From assembly GCA_964519985.1 (NCBI GenBank), contig CAZFMF010000016.1:11047-75046 (forward strand): a stretch of 64,000 nucleotides of DNA, given 5' to 3'. The stretch comes from JAIEOG01 sp964519985. GTDB lineage: Bacteria; Bdellovibrionota; FAC87; UBA2466. Positions within the stretch are counted from its first letter, which is position 1, and every line of letters begins with the position of its first letter. Under the pieces are notes generated by a model. That model made no database searches, was not told where the DNA came from, and saw nothing but the letters and a program-made list of their open reading frames with translations. Below are positions 41,981 through 50,987 of the stretch, one piece after another. The position numbers and the translations under genes were made by a program.

Positions 41981-44944
41981 ATGCGATCCGGCAAAGTTTC
42001 GGTGGGTTGGTTTCCGTTGGTGTTCATGTCGGGCGCGGCGGCGCTAATCTACCAGGTCACTTGGCAGCGGTACCTTGGCATTCTGCTCGGCACCCAAAGC
42101 AAATCCATCGCCATTGTGCTGGCGATTTTTCTCACCGGCATGGCGCTAGGCTATTTTACTTTCGGCCGCTTCACGCAGATTCGGCGTTGGAATTTACTGA
42201 CCGCATTTGCGGTGACCGAAGTGCTACTCGCCTTCTGGGGCATTGCCTTTCCTTTGCTCTTCAAAGGCGCCCAGGCGGTCACCGCTGCTTACTATGCACG
42301 CTTTGGCGTGCAAAGCTCGGGGATTGATCTCCTCTGCGCGCTCTTTCTCCTGGGGCCGCCCACGTTTTTGATGGGGGGAACACTCCCCTTACTGACTCAA
42401 GGCTTGAGCGCGGACGCCGCGGCCGCCAGCCGCTTGCACGCCCGCATTTATGGTTGGAATACCGTGGGTGCCGCTTTCGGCGCGTGGTTGGCCGGATACT
42501 TTCTCATTCCCCTGACCGACTTGCCGGTGACGGTCACCATCGCCGGGTTGTTCAATACGGTCGTGGGCGGCGTGAGTTACTTTGCCTACGCCCGTAACGC
42601 GAGTGTCGCCGCCCGCAAAACTCCGGCCCGAAAAAAGGAAATCTGGGATCGTCGGGCTTGGATCTTGGTCGGCGTGGCCCTGCTTTCCGGATTCTGCGTC
42701 TTCACCCTGGAGAATGTGTTTGTCCGGTTGGTGGGTTTAGCCACCGGCCCTTCCCAGACGAACTTCACTTTGGTGGTGGCGGTCTTCGTTCTGGCGTTGG
42801 GGTTGGGAAGTCTGGGGGTGCGTCGGGTCGCCGATTGGAGCGATCGCCACTTGCTTTGGAATCTTTTGGCGGTTGCGACGGCTTTGCTCGCGCTGTATTT
42901 CTCCGCGGATTACTGGCCGTACTGGGTCTACCGCGTGCGCGTGGTGTTTCGGGATATTCCCGCCGCCTACACCGTCTTTCAAATCGCCGTAGGCGCGCTT
43001 TTCTTCGGCCTTTTCATTTTCCCCATTGCGCTTTGCGGTTTGACCCTTCCACTTTGCTTCCACCTTTTGAAAGAAAAAGCGGAGACTCTCGGGGATCGCG
43101 TGGGCCGCCTTTACGCGTTCAATGCGATGGGCTGCATCTTGGGCGCGGTGGCGGGCTATTGGCTTTTGACCTGGTTAAACCTCGACCAGCTCTTCCGCCT
43201 TTGTGTCTTACTTTTCCTGTTGAGCGCCCTAGGGGCCTTGGCAATTGCGGGCTTCCGGCCGTTTGAGCGGGCATTCCAGTTGGCGACACTCTGGATTCTG
43301 GCGTTAGCGACTGGGGTGGTTTTCGCGCCGGATTTGGATCGGCGGATGTTCCTCCAAGCTTTCCGGCAGACCCGGCCCATCGAGGATGCGTTGACCGGGC
43401 GTGAGGGGTTTGCCCGCACCTTGTCGCGGGTGGGCGAAACGATCTTCTATAAGGACGGTCCGGAAGCGTCGGTCGCCGTGGTCCGTTCTCCCGCGCAAGG
43501 TCAAGAGTCCACGCGCTCGGTCATTATCAACGGCAAGTCGGACGGCAGTACCGGCGGGGATCGCCTCACCATGAGTTTGACCGCCCATCTTCCGGGGTTG
43601 TTGGCGCCGCGACTGAATCGGGCTTGCGTCATTGGTTTCGGTACCGGGGTAACGGCGGGTGAGTTGGCCCGCTATTCCGAAAACCAGAGCGTGGATCTCG
43701 TTGAACTCTCGGGAACCTTGCTCAAACAGGCCTCACTCTTTGATGCGTACAACGGGGAAGTCAGTCAAAACGCGAAAATCCGACTCCACGAAATGGATGC
43801 CTTCCGATTTCTGGCCGCGGGCGACGCTTACGACCTGATTATTAGTGAACCCAGCAATCCGTGGGTCGCGGGGGTGGAGAATCTTTTCACCGCTGAATAC
43901 TACCAGCTCGCTAAGAAGCGCCTGAGCGAAGACGGCGTCTTTGTCCAATGGGTGCAACTCTATTCCTTCCAGGACGTTCTCGTGCGTCGGGTCTTGGCCA
44001 CCCTTTCCCAGAACTTCGCCCATGTTCGCGTGTTCAAAATGTTGGACTCCGATATTGCTTTGGTGGCGAGCAACCGTCCCCTCGGAGCCGAGGCGGTTTC
44101 CCGCGCGGAGACGCGTTGGGCGGCGAACCCCGCGGTCGCCACGAGTCTAAAGGCGTTGGGGATCTCGGGGGTGGAAGTTGCCCTTGGCATGGAGCTCCTG
44201 CCGCCGTCATTGGTATTCGTGGCGGCGCAAGGTTCGCCCATCTACCATTTGGATACCCCGCGGCTTAGCACCGATGCGGCGCGAGCGCAGTTCTTAGGCC
44301 AGACGGCGTCACTGATCGAGGAGCGGCGCAAGATCCCGACTTACGGTTTGGCCCAGTCGGAGCTGCTCCTGAGTCGCCGTTCACCGCGGATCTCATTCGA
44401 ACAAGCGGAAGTGTTTCGCAAAGCTTATTGTGATCACCCGGTGGCAAAGAGTCGCGCGCTTTGTGAAGAAGTGTTGGTTTACGAAAAGTTTCTGCGGCCG
44501 GACATTGCCTTTGAGCGCGCCTTCGGGGAGACGTTAAGGCCGGAAGTCCTTGTGAATCTCGAAATGATGCGCATGCCGGGAAAGATCACGCGGATCGATC
44601 GGGTGGAGCTCAGTGCGATCCACTCCGCAGTGCAGACGTTTCGCACCTACACTTCCGCACTGGCGCCGTTGCCGACCCAAGGGCTGGAGGCCCGGTTAGA
44701 TGCTTGTTTGACCCTCAATCGGGCCGACGCCCGGATGGCGGGCGAATGCCTGATCGAGAAGATTGCTTTGCTGGAGTTCAGCCGTCCCGGCTCCGAAAGC
44801 TGGGGCCGAACGGTCAACCAATACCGGCAGTGGTTTGCCGTCTTGCCAAAAGACACGCCCGACTACGCGATCTTTGCCGAGGTCGCCCGGGCGCTGCGAA
44901 GTGTTCCCGAGGGTCCGCGCGGAATTGCTTCGGACCGGGAATAG
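41981..44944 (+). CDS. Fused membrane/spermidine-synthase-like protein, copy 2
   Basis: A 987-residue paralogue of the preceding gene with the same order: membrane helices with SGAAALIYQVTWQRYLGILLG, LMGGTLPLLTQGLS and YGWNTVGAAFG, then the SpeE-like domain with VIGFGTGVTAGELA and LIISEPSNPWVAGVENLF, then a C-terminal extension. The ATG directly follows the stop of copy 1, so they are co-translated. Substrate unknown. This looks like an old tandem duplication; copy 1 and 2 differ widely outside motifs. Confidence 0.9.
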   Translation: MRSGKVSVGWFPLVFMSGAAALIYQVTWQRYLGILLGTQSKSIAIVLAIFLTGMALGYFTFGRFTQIRRWNLLTAFAVTEVLLAFWGIAFPLLFKGAQAVTAAYYARFGVQSSGIDLLCALFLLGPPTFLMGGTLPLLTQGLSADAAAASRLHARIYGWNTVGAAFGAWLAGYFLIPLTDLPVTVTIAGLFNTVVGGVSYFAYARNASVAARKTPARKKEIWDRRAWILVGVALLSGFCVFTLENVFVRLVGLATGPSQTNFTLVVAVFVLALGLGSLGVRRVADWSDRHLLWNLLAVATALLALYFSADYWPYWVYRVRVVFRDIPAAYTVFQIAVGALFFGLFIFPIALCGLTLPLCFHLLKEKAETLGDRVGRLYAFNAMGCILGAVAGYWLLTWLNLDQLFRLCVLLFLLSALGALAIAGFRPFERAFQLATLWILALATGVVFAPDLDRRMFLQAFRQTRPIEDALTGREGFARTLSRVGETIFYKDGPEASVAVVRSPAQGQESTRSVIINGKSDGSTGGDRLTMSLTAHLPGLLAPRLNRACVIGFGTGVTAGELARYSENQSVDLVELSGTLLKQASLFDAYNGEVSQNAKIRLHEMDAFRFLAAGDAYDLIISEPSNPWVAGVENLFTAEYYQLAKKRLSEDGVFVQWVQLYSFQDVLVRRVLATLSQNFAHVRVFKMLDSDIALVASNRPLGAEAVSRAETRWAANPAVATSLKALGISGVEVALGMELLPPSLVFVAAQGSPIYHLDTPRLSTDAARAQFLGQTASLIEERRKIPTYGLAQSELLLSRRSPRISFEQAEVFRKAYCDHPVAKSRALCEEVLVYEKFLRPDIAFERAFGETLRPEVLVNLEMMRMPGKITRIDRVELSAIHSAVQTFRTYTSALAPLPTQGLEARLDACLTLNRADARMAGECLIEKIALLEFSRPGSESWGRTVNQYRQWFAVLPKDTPDYAIFAEVARALRSVPEGPRGIASDRE

Positions 44945-45733
44945 CTATTTCGTCGCAACCTTTTCGGAATAGGGTGCGCCCACGGGTTGGCCCTGGGTGT
45001 CTAAATCCTGAAAGCGGAGATAGACTGCCGCGACATCGTTCTTCTGCTTTTCGTCGGTGACCGAAAAGAGCGAATCGGAAAGCGCCCCCGCGACGTCCGC
45101 CTCGGCGATCACTTCGAGCACTTGCCGCGTCCAACCATCGGGTTCGCAAAAGGTCTGGCCGTCCTTCGCAAATGTCTTACTGCAGAGGAACACGGCGGAA
45201 CGACACTGATCGGCTTCGAGCCAAGTGCGCACACTCATCAAGCCTTGGTAGTCGATGCGGCCGCGTTTAAACGCGACGAGAAAGCTAAACCAAGTGGGCT
45301 CCCGTCGCGCTTCGTTGAAATCGAGCGAACCGCGGAAGTTATCCGCCACCACGCGGGTCAAGCGATGGGTATCCCTCGCGCCATTGCGATTGCCGTCGTC
45401 GCCGACAAAGAAGATATCCGGCTCGCCCAGTTTCCCGGTGGCGATGGCGTCGTCCTGCTCTAGCTTCACATTGATTTTGGTATAGAAATCAAAAGGTGCC
45501 CAAGGTTGCTTGGCCGCTTTCGAGGCCGCCCGGGTCGAAAGGATTTCGCAGCGCGGGCCGGCGGCTTCTTCGATTCTTTTTACGCCGACATCGAGATACG
45601 AGCGTTCATTTTTCAAGGCTTCGTATCCATCCACCCGCAATGAAACGAGGCTTTGCCGGACCTCGCTCGCGCCGGCCGTGCTGGCCAAGAACAAACCGAC
45701 ATAGGCAAACTGGTGCAATTGATTGATTGTCAT
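44945..45733 (-). CDS. Hypothetical exported protein
   Basis: A 262-residue protein. The ATG at 45733 follows GGGGGAAA and gives a signal peptide (MTINQLHQFAYVGLFLASTAGA); a longer start would add 12 residues. The mature part is alpha/beta with paired cysteines (QCRSAVFLCSKTF, TFCEPDGW), so a disulfide-stabilised periplasmic protein is likely. I recognise no family. It ends adjacent to the converging synthase gene without an overlap. Confidence 0.62.
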   Translation of the reverse strand: MTINQLHQFAYVGLFLASTAGASEVRQSLVSLRVDGYEALKNERSYLDVGVKRIEEAAGPRCEILSTRAASKAAKQPWAPFDFYTKINVKLEQDDAIATGKLGEPDIFFVGDDGNRNGARDTHRLTRVVADNFRGSLDFNEARREPTWFSFLVAFKRGRIDYQGLMSVRTWLEADQCRSAVFLCSKTFAKDGQTFCEPDGWTRQVLEVIAEADVAGALSDSLFSVTDEKQKNDVAAVYLRFQDLDTQGQPVGAPYSEKVATK

Positions 45734-45819
45734 TTTCCCCCCATCCCAATAACGAGACGAGAGTAGCAATGGGCGGTCGAGGCCGTCAACGCGCCGCCCT
45801 TATCTCACGACGTGTCGCG

Positions 45820-47448
45820 TCAATCTGCTTTTACGGCAATGGCGAGTTCGAGAACTTTCTCGTTGGGGATCGGTTGGTCGGTTTGGTGGATGCGGCGGTA
45901 CCAGTAGTAGTTGCGCAAGACGGAGCCAACGTACTCCCGAGTTTCCTTAAAGGGGATCAAGTCGGTGAACAAAATCGGATCGTCGGTCGGGTAGCTGCGT
46001 GTCCAACCTTTTAGCTTGCCCGGTCCGGCGTTGTAACCGGCCAGTGCCAGATGGACTTGCCCGTTGGTCTTCTTCAACAATTCGGCCACGTACTTCGCTC
46101 CCACCGCGATATTGGTTTCGGGATCGAAGAGGTTGGGGCGTTTTTTCCAACGCCGCCCGGTCTTAGGCAATACCTGTAAAAGACCATGGGCATTGGCACT
46201 GGACACCGCGTTGGCATCGAACGCGCTCTCGCGGCGGGCAATGGCGAGCAAAAAGTACGGGTCCATCCCCCCGGACTGTTTTTCGAAGATGGGAAAAAGC
46301 ACTTTGGGAAAATACAGTTCGAGCGTTTGTCGCGAGATCAAACTGGGGTTTTGGTACAGCACATCGGAGAGGATGGAGATCTTGGATTTATAATCGCCTT
46401 GTTCTTTTTTCAGCTCCGCGAGGTAGAGCATCACCTCGGGCTCGAGCCCGCGTCCGCGCGAGTGGGCGACGGCCCAATCCAAGACCGTCGAGGCCGACGC
46501 ATCAAAACCAAAGCGATGGAGAATCTCCACTTGTTCCAAAAGCATATTCACTTCGGGATCTTGGCGCGCACGCTTCGAGGAATGGCCCGACGACTTGGCC
46601 AACAGTTCGCCCGGATCCTTTCCGGCGGCGGTTTGGGCAACCAGACTATGAAAAGAAAAGGGGTACTTCCCTTGGAGGTTAGCCAAAGTCTCCTTGGCTT
46701 CCGAAGCTTCCTCGAGCTTAAGCTGCGTGCGGTACAGCCAGTATAAGGCCCGGCCCACAAACGTACCGGAAATCGCGGCCGAGGTTTTCAGGACGGCTTT
46801 CGCGGCGGCGAAATCCCCCTTGGCGTAATACATAAGACCCGCGCGCGTCAGCACCTGCTCCTGATCCGCCGGCGCATCCTTCATGCAACTTCCGCCTTTT
46901 TCGTAAAGGCGTCCAATTTCTTCGTAGCCGACTTTGGTCGGGAGGCGATCTTCGAGGCTGGCGGCAATGGCCACCGCCGCGTTGTTCGGGCATTCCGATT
47001 CGCGTAGCGCCGCCAGTTTCAATGCCTTCATCGCGCCCGCTTGTCCCTTGGGCATTCCGCGGAGCAGCCCAGGGACGGGCGCGCTCCGCAAGTCGGCCCA
47101 GTTCAACACCTGATGCTTTGCGCCCAAGTGCGGGCGGTAGGTCTTGCCTTGGTATCGCACCGGCAATGCCTCTTTTTGCACTTCCTTGGCGCAGGCCTCG
47201 AGCTTCTCGCGATTGAGCACGCTGAAACAAAAGACGGAGGCGACGGGCGTCGCGCGGCAGTTTGCTTCAAACTGTTGTTGGTGTTCGGAGTGGAGGCGCT
47301 TTTGGATCAAATCGTCGAAGAGCTTTGCCATGGGAAAGGCGGGATCTTCGGCCGGGCCGCGATCGGCGTTATCGGCCGCGAGCCGCGTGTCGGCGGAGGT
47401 GCAGCCGGCGAGCAAAACCAGGCAAAGCAGAACGAGACTTTTGGGCAT
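45820..47448 (-). CDS. Soluble lytic murein transglycosylase (Slt-type), lipoprotein
   Basis: Cleaves peptidoglycan glycan strands, releasing 1,6-anhydro-muropeptides, in the periplasm. A 542-residue lipoprotein (signal ends LLAGC at residue 16). The middle is helical with TPR/superhelix repeats as in Slt70, and the C-terminal transglycosylase domain (about residues 395-520) has the catalytic Glu in LAIARRESAFD, then SANAHGLLQVLPKTG, and NAGPGKLKGW of the goose-lysozyme motif. It is the last gene before a divergent lipoprotein gene. Confidence 0.95.
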   Translation of the reverse strand: MPKSLVLLCLVLLAGCTSADTRLAADNADRGPAEDPAFPMAKLFDDLIQKRLHSEHQQQFEANCRATPVASVFCFSVLNREKLEACAKEVQKEALPVRYQGKTYRPHLGAKHQVLNWADLRSAPVPGLLRGMPKGQAGAMKALKLAALRESECPNNAAVAIAASLEDRLPTKVGYEEIGRLYEKGGSCMKDAPADQEQVLTRAGLMYYAKGDFAAAKAVLKTSAAISGTFVGRALYWLYRTQLKLEEASEAKETLANLQGKYPFSFHSLVAQTAAGKDPGELLAKSSGHSSKRARQDPEVNMLLEQVEILHRFGFDASASTVLDWAVAHSRGRGLEPEVMLYLAELKKEQGDYKSKISILSDVLYQNPSLISRQTLELYFPKVLFPIFEKQSGGMDPYFLLAIARRESAFDANAVSSANAHGLLQVLPKTGRRWKKRPNLFDPETNIAVGAKYVAELLKKTNGQVHLALAGYNAGPGKLKGWTRSYPTDDPILFTDLIPFKETREYVGSVLRNYYWYRRIHQTDQPIPNEKVLELAIAVKAD

Positions 47449-47671
47449 CGATTTTCCTGAAAGAGAGTAGGGGAGGTGGGACCGTTCTTCATTCTATCGC
47501 GACTTCGCGATTCGCGGTGCCGTAACGCGTCACCACTGTCGAACACTTTGAGTGAACGCCGGTGGCAACCGGTCCGTCCACTGGCTGGTTTCGGTGGCCC
47601 GGGAATTGCTCAAAGCACCCCTGCCGGTAGGGCGTACCCGACGGGTGCGCGAACGGCTTGAGGAGAGAGTG

Positions 47672-47962
47672 ATGCGTCGTACGTTTTTGATTTTGATGGT
47701 GTCGATGGTGTTCTTGGCCGGTTGCGGCCAGGACTGTTACTACGGTGGGGGGTACGGGTACCAGCAGCCGTACAATCCGAATTGCGCGTACCAACAGTAC
47801 CCGCAAACCCAATACCCACAGCCGTATCCGCAATACCCGCAGTATCCGCAGTATCCGACGACGGGATACCCGCCGACGGGTGGCTATTATCCGCCGACGC
47901 AGCCGCCGGTGTATCCTTGCCCGGCGAATAACCCGTACTGCTATCACGAAGTTCAGGAATAA
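47672..47962 (+). CDS. Small Tyr/Pro/Gln-rich lipoprotein
   Basis: A 96-residue lipoprotein. The ATG at 47672 follows GAGGAGAGAG; signal MRRTFLILMVSMVFLAGC with lipobox LAGC at Cys18. The mature part consists of Tyr-, Gly- and Pro-rich repeats (PQYPQYPQYP, GYPPTGGYYPP) and ends with Cys/Tyr (YCYHEVQE). Such sequence is flexible and may be a surface-exposed or cross-linked coat protein; no family recognised. A frame further upstream is not supported. A dispersed repeat follows directly. Confidence 0.7.
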   Translation: MRRTFLILMVSMVFLAGCGQDCYYGGGYGYQQPYNPNCAYQQYPQTQYPQPYPQYPQYPQYPTTGYPPTGGYYPPTQPPVYPCPANNPYCYHEVQE

Positions 47963-47965
47963 TTA

Positions 47966-48062
47966 GTCATTGCGAGGGCCGGTCGTTGCGAACGCAGTGA
48001 AGCAACCTCGCATCGCCAAGGCGATGCGGGATTGCCGCGTCGCTAGCGCTCCTCGCAATGAC
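47966..48062. repeat. Dispersed palindromic repeat, copy C
   Basis: Starts GTCATTGCGAGGGC and ends CCTCGCAATGAC, with inner stem GCATCGCCAAGGCGATGC. It lies between the YP-rich lipoprotein and the converging coiled-coil protein gene. Confidence 0.85.
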
Positions 48063-48064
48063 CG

Positions 48065-48739
48065 CTAGCGATTCAGCGCTTTTTCCCAGGTCACGCGTTT
48101 CGCGTCGGTTTCATTGTATTGTTTTTGGTATTCGGCGCGACGGCCGGTCCATTGATTGAGCTGTTGCTGCAGCGGCTGGCGCCGGGAGCGGATATTGCGC
48201 AGGTTGCGGTCGACACCGGCCATGAGTTCTTTCACTTTCGCCGTTTTGGAATCGGCATCGACTTTCCAGCGCTCGCGATCCGCTTGTTCCAGGCGAGCGG
48301 CTTCTAGCTTATCCTGCAGGGCCGCATCATTGATTTCCTTTTGGGCGTTCTTTTGGCCCTCTTCCCATTTGGCGAGATCGCGGCGCGCCTTTTCATTCTT
48401 GCGCATTTCCGCTTCGGCTTGGGCGAGGTATCCCTCGTACTTTCGGCGCAAATCCAAATGCTCTTTTTCTAGCCCATCCAATTCCTTCAACTCGCCGCGG
48501 ATGGTGTCGAGATTCTTATCCGAGGTGGCGAGGTTTTCCTTCAAATCCTTCAAATTGTTTTCGAGGACCGTGATGTTTTCCCGGAGGCGCCGCTTGCCGG
48601 TGGCGCTTACCACGGGCTTTTCGAGTTCTTCTTGCGAGGGCAGGGTGGCGGCCGGGAGCTGTCCAACCGGAACGTCCGCGCGGAGGTACCGAGCGGCCAG
48701 GCTAAGTCCGAGCGCGAGGGCGATGAGCAAAGGTCTCAT
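48065..48739 (-). CDS. Exported coiled-coil protein
   Basis: A 224-residue protein with a signal peptide-like N-terminus (MRPLLIALALGLSLAARYLRA) and a mature part that is a long charged coiled coil (LRENITVLENNLKDLKENL, LKELDGLEKEHLDLRRKYEGY). No domain recognised. It lies 4 nt downstream of the TlpA-like gene and so belongs to the tail of the ribosomal operon on the minus strand. Possibly a periplasmic spacer or chaperone; function unknown. Confidence 0.68.
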   Translation of the reverse strand: MRPLLIALALGLSLAARYLRADVPVGQLPAATLPSQEELEKPVVSATGKRRLRENITVLENNLKDLKENLATSDKNLDTIRGELKELDGLEKEHLDLRRKYEGYLAQAEAEMRKNEKARRDLAKWEEGQKNAQKEINDAALQDKLEAARLEQADRERWKVDADSKTAKVKELMAGVDRNLRNIRSRRQPLQQQLNQWTGRRAEYQKQYNETDAKRVTWEKALNR

Positions 48740-48743
48740 TCGT

Positions 48744-49352
48744 TCATTTTAGCACAGGCTCGGGGCTAGCGAGGCGCCGCAGCACGGCGTCCGATACCCA
48801 GTCCTGGGGGCCCAGCCATTTGTAGCGGACTTTTCCGTCGGAGCCGATCCAGTAGGTTTCGGGAAATCGGCTGGTGCCCATGCTTTCTGCAAAGACGGCA
48901 TCGGGGTCGTGGAGAATCCAAAAACTGGGTTGAAACGGGAGCGTTTTTTGGAGGGCTAAGACCTCCGCCACGTGTTCATCCACCGAGATGGTGATCAGGC
49001 GCGGAAGATTGGGGTCCTTCTTTGCCTCGAGTTGGCGATTCAGATGTTCGAGCGAGGGCAGTTCTTCGATACACGGGGCACACCAGGTCGCCCAGAAGTT
49101 CACCAGAAGGCCTCCCGGGTGTTGAGCCGCCAGCTCGGATAGCTTTACGTTCGGTCCCGCGCCGCTGGCCTTAATCGTTGGAAAAGTCTTATCGAGGGGA
49201 AAAACCGCGCTTTCGGTGGGTTGCACTTCGCTCGCGGTATAGAGGAAACGTCGCTTCTGCAATAAATCGGGCAAAACCGCCAGGGCTAGTAGGATAAATA
49301 GGATCCCGGCGGCGTACCACCCGGAGCGCAGCTTGGAGGACCGAGCGGTCAA
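48744..49352 (-). CDS. Membrane-anchored TlpA/ResA-like thioredoxin
   Basis: A 202-residue protein with one N-terminal membrane helix (about residues 14-31) and a periplasmic thioredoxin-like domain: GLLVNFWATWCAPCIEELPSL (active-site CAPC), ISVDEHVAEVLALQ and the cis-Pro region ETYWIGSDGKVRYKWLG. This TlpA/ResA type reduces disulfides, often for cytochrome c maturation. The TTG start follows the rplQ stop with no gap, so it is translated with the ribosomal operon. Confidence 0.9.
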   Translation of the reverse strand: MTARSSKLRSGWYAAGILFILLALAVLPDLLQKRRFLYTASEVQPTESAVFPLDKTFPTIKASGAGPNVKLSELAAQHPGGLLVNFWATWCAPCIEELPSLEHLNRQLEAKKDPNLPRLITISVDEHVAEVLALQKTLPFQPSFWILHDPDAVFAESMGTSRFPETYWIGSDGKVRYKWLGPQDWVSDAVLRRLASPEPVLK

Positions 49353-49913
49353 TTATTTGTCCGAAGCTTTGGCCTTGGATTTAGCGGCTTTTTCTTTGGC
49401 CGGTTTTTCTTTCGCCGGCTTGTCCTCGCCCGTCGCCTTGGCCTTTACCGCTTTTTCTTTCTTTTCGGACTTTGCCGGCTTCTTGCCCGCCTTGTCCTTT
49501 TTGCCGGCTTTGTCGGCGTTTGGATCCGGCAGATAGCGGAACAAGCACATTTCCGCGTTATCCCCGGGGCGTTTCTTCGCCAGACGGATCATCTGGGTGT
49601 AACCACCGGGGCGATCTTTGAAACGAGGAGCTAACGACGTGTAGAGACGGTCCAAGACGTTCCGCACGCGGTTTTCGCCCGGAGTGTGGGTCTGGGTCGT
49701 CCCCAAGATCTGGACGATGCGGCGGCGCGAATGGAGGTCGCCCCGTTTGGCCAGCGTAATCACGCGATCCGCGAACCAGCGCAATTCCTTCGCGCGCGCC
49801 GGAGTCGTGCGAATGGCTTCGCGCTCGATCAAGGCCAGCGTGAGGGAACGCAGCATCGCCTTACGACGATCCGCGCCCATTCCAAGTTTTCTTCCTACGT
49901 TAAGATGTCGCAT
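49353..49913 (-). CDS. rplQ: 50S ribosomal protein L17 with long basic C-terminal tail
   Basis: L17 lies near the exit tunnel of the large subunit. The first ~130 residues are canonical: RHLNVGRKLGMGADRRKAMLRSLTLALIEREAIRTT, then AKELRWFADRVITLAKRG and AEMCLFRYLPDPN. After that about 55 residues of Lys/Ala/Glu/Pro repeats (KPAKEKPAKEKAAKSKAKA) extend the protein to 186 residues, beyond the usual 116-130. It closes the alpha operon after rpoA. Confidence 0.97.
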   Translation of the reverse strand: MRHLNVGRKLGMGADRRKAMLRSLTLALIEREAIRTTPARAKELRWFADRVITLAKRGDLHSRRRIVQILGTTQTHTPGENRVRNVLDRLYTSLAPRFKDRPGGYTQMIRLAKKRPGDNAEMCLFRYLPDPNADKAGKKDKAGKKPAKSEKKEKAVKAKATGEDKPAKEKPAKEKAAKSKAKASDK

Positions 49914-49937
49914 CGGTGCTTTCCAGTCCGTTCGGCC

Positions 49938-50978
49938 TTAGTTCAGGCTTTCCGGACCTTCTTTCTTCTTCTTGTTGGCGAAATAAGTTTCGGGATCGAA
50001 GCTTTCCAGCTTCATTCCGAACGAAAGGCCCATTTCCGTGAGCATTTCTTTGATTTCGTTCAACGACTTGCGGCCGAAATTCTTCGTCTTCAGCATTTCC
50101 GCTTCGGTCTTCTGAACCAGCTCACCGATATACTTGATACCGGCGTTCTGCAGGCAGTTGGCCGAACGGACCGAGAGTTCGAGCTCGTCGACCGTACGAT
50201 AGAGATTGTCGTTGATCTTCTCTTGTTCAATGACCGCCACCGGCTCTTCCGGTTCCAAGCTCTCATCGAAGTTGATGAAGATGCTCAGCTGATCTTTAAG
50301 GATCTTAGAGCTGTAGGCCACGGCGTCTTCGGGACGCACGGAACCATCCGTCCAAACTTCAAGTTCCAGACGATCGTAATCGGTGCGCTGACCGACACGA
50401 GACTGGGAAACCACGTAGTTCACTTTGCGCACCGGCGAGAAGAGCGCGTCCAACGGGATCACGCCCGCCGGGAGGTCTTCCTTGCGGAGGTTTTCCGCGG
50501 TGACATAGCCCTTGCCGTACTCCAATCGGAGTTCGGCGCGGAACTTCGCATCCTTACCCATCGTGCAGATGTGCTGCTCGGGGTTCAAGATTTCCACCGC
50601 GTCGTCGACTTGAATGTCCGCCGCCGTCACCACGCCCGGTCCGCTCTTTTCGATGATCACCGTGCGGGGGCCTTCGACGTAGAGCTTGAAGCGAACTTCC
50701 TTCAGATTGAGAAGGATGTCGGCGGTGTCTTCGATGACATCCGAAATCGCGGAGAACTCATGGAGCACTCCGTCGATGCGCACGGCCGTGATGGCCACGC
50801 CCTGAAGCGACGACAAAAGGATGCGACGCAAGCTATTGCCGATCGTCGTACCGAATCCACGCTCGAGCGGCTTGGCCGTAAAACGTCCATAGGTATCCGT
50901 CAGCGAGTCGCGTTCCACTTCCAAGCCCTTCGGCTTGATCAGATTGCGCCAATTCTTTGGGGCGAGAGAGATCTCCAT
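49938..50978 (-). CDS. rpoA: DNA-directed RNA polymerase subunit alpha
   Basis: The alpha subunit dimerises to assemble the polymerase core and its C-terminal domain contacts UP elements and activators. N-terminal domain (about 1-235) with TAKPLERGFGTTIGNSLRRILLSS; C-terminal domain (about 265-330) with LELSVRSANCLQNAGIKYIGELVQ and NFGRKSLNEIKEML. 346 residues, slightly longer than usual with a charged end (YFANKKKKEGPES). Part of the alpha operon between rpsD and rplQ. Confidence 0.98.
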   Translation of the reverse strand: MEISLAPKNWRNLIKPKGLEVERDSLTDTYGRFTAKPLERGFGTTIGNSLRRILLSSLQGVAITAVRIDGVLHEFSAISDVIEDTADILLNLKEVRFKLYVEGPRTVIIEKSGPGVVTAADIQVDDAVEILNPEQHICTMGKDAKFRAELRLEYGKGYVTAENLRKEDLPAGVIPLDALFSPVRKVNYVVSQSRVGQRTDYDRLELEVWTDGSVRPEDAVAYSSKILKDQLSIFINFDESLEPEEPVAVIEQEKINDNLYRTVDELELSVRSANCLQNAGIKYIGELVQKTEAEMLKTKNFGRKSLNEIKEMLTEMGLSFGMKLESFDPETYFANKKKKEGPESLN

Positions 50979-50987
50979 TTATTTTCC

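Noticed and set aside
47552..47671. Upstream extension of the Tyr/Pro-rich lipoprotein
   Set aside because: It lacks a ribosome site and would place the lipoprotein signal internally; GAGGAGAG directly precedes the chosen ATG.
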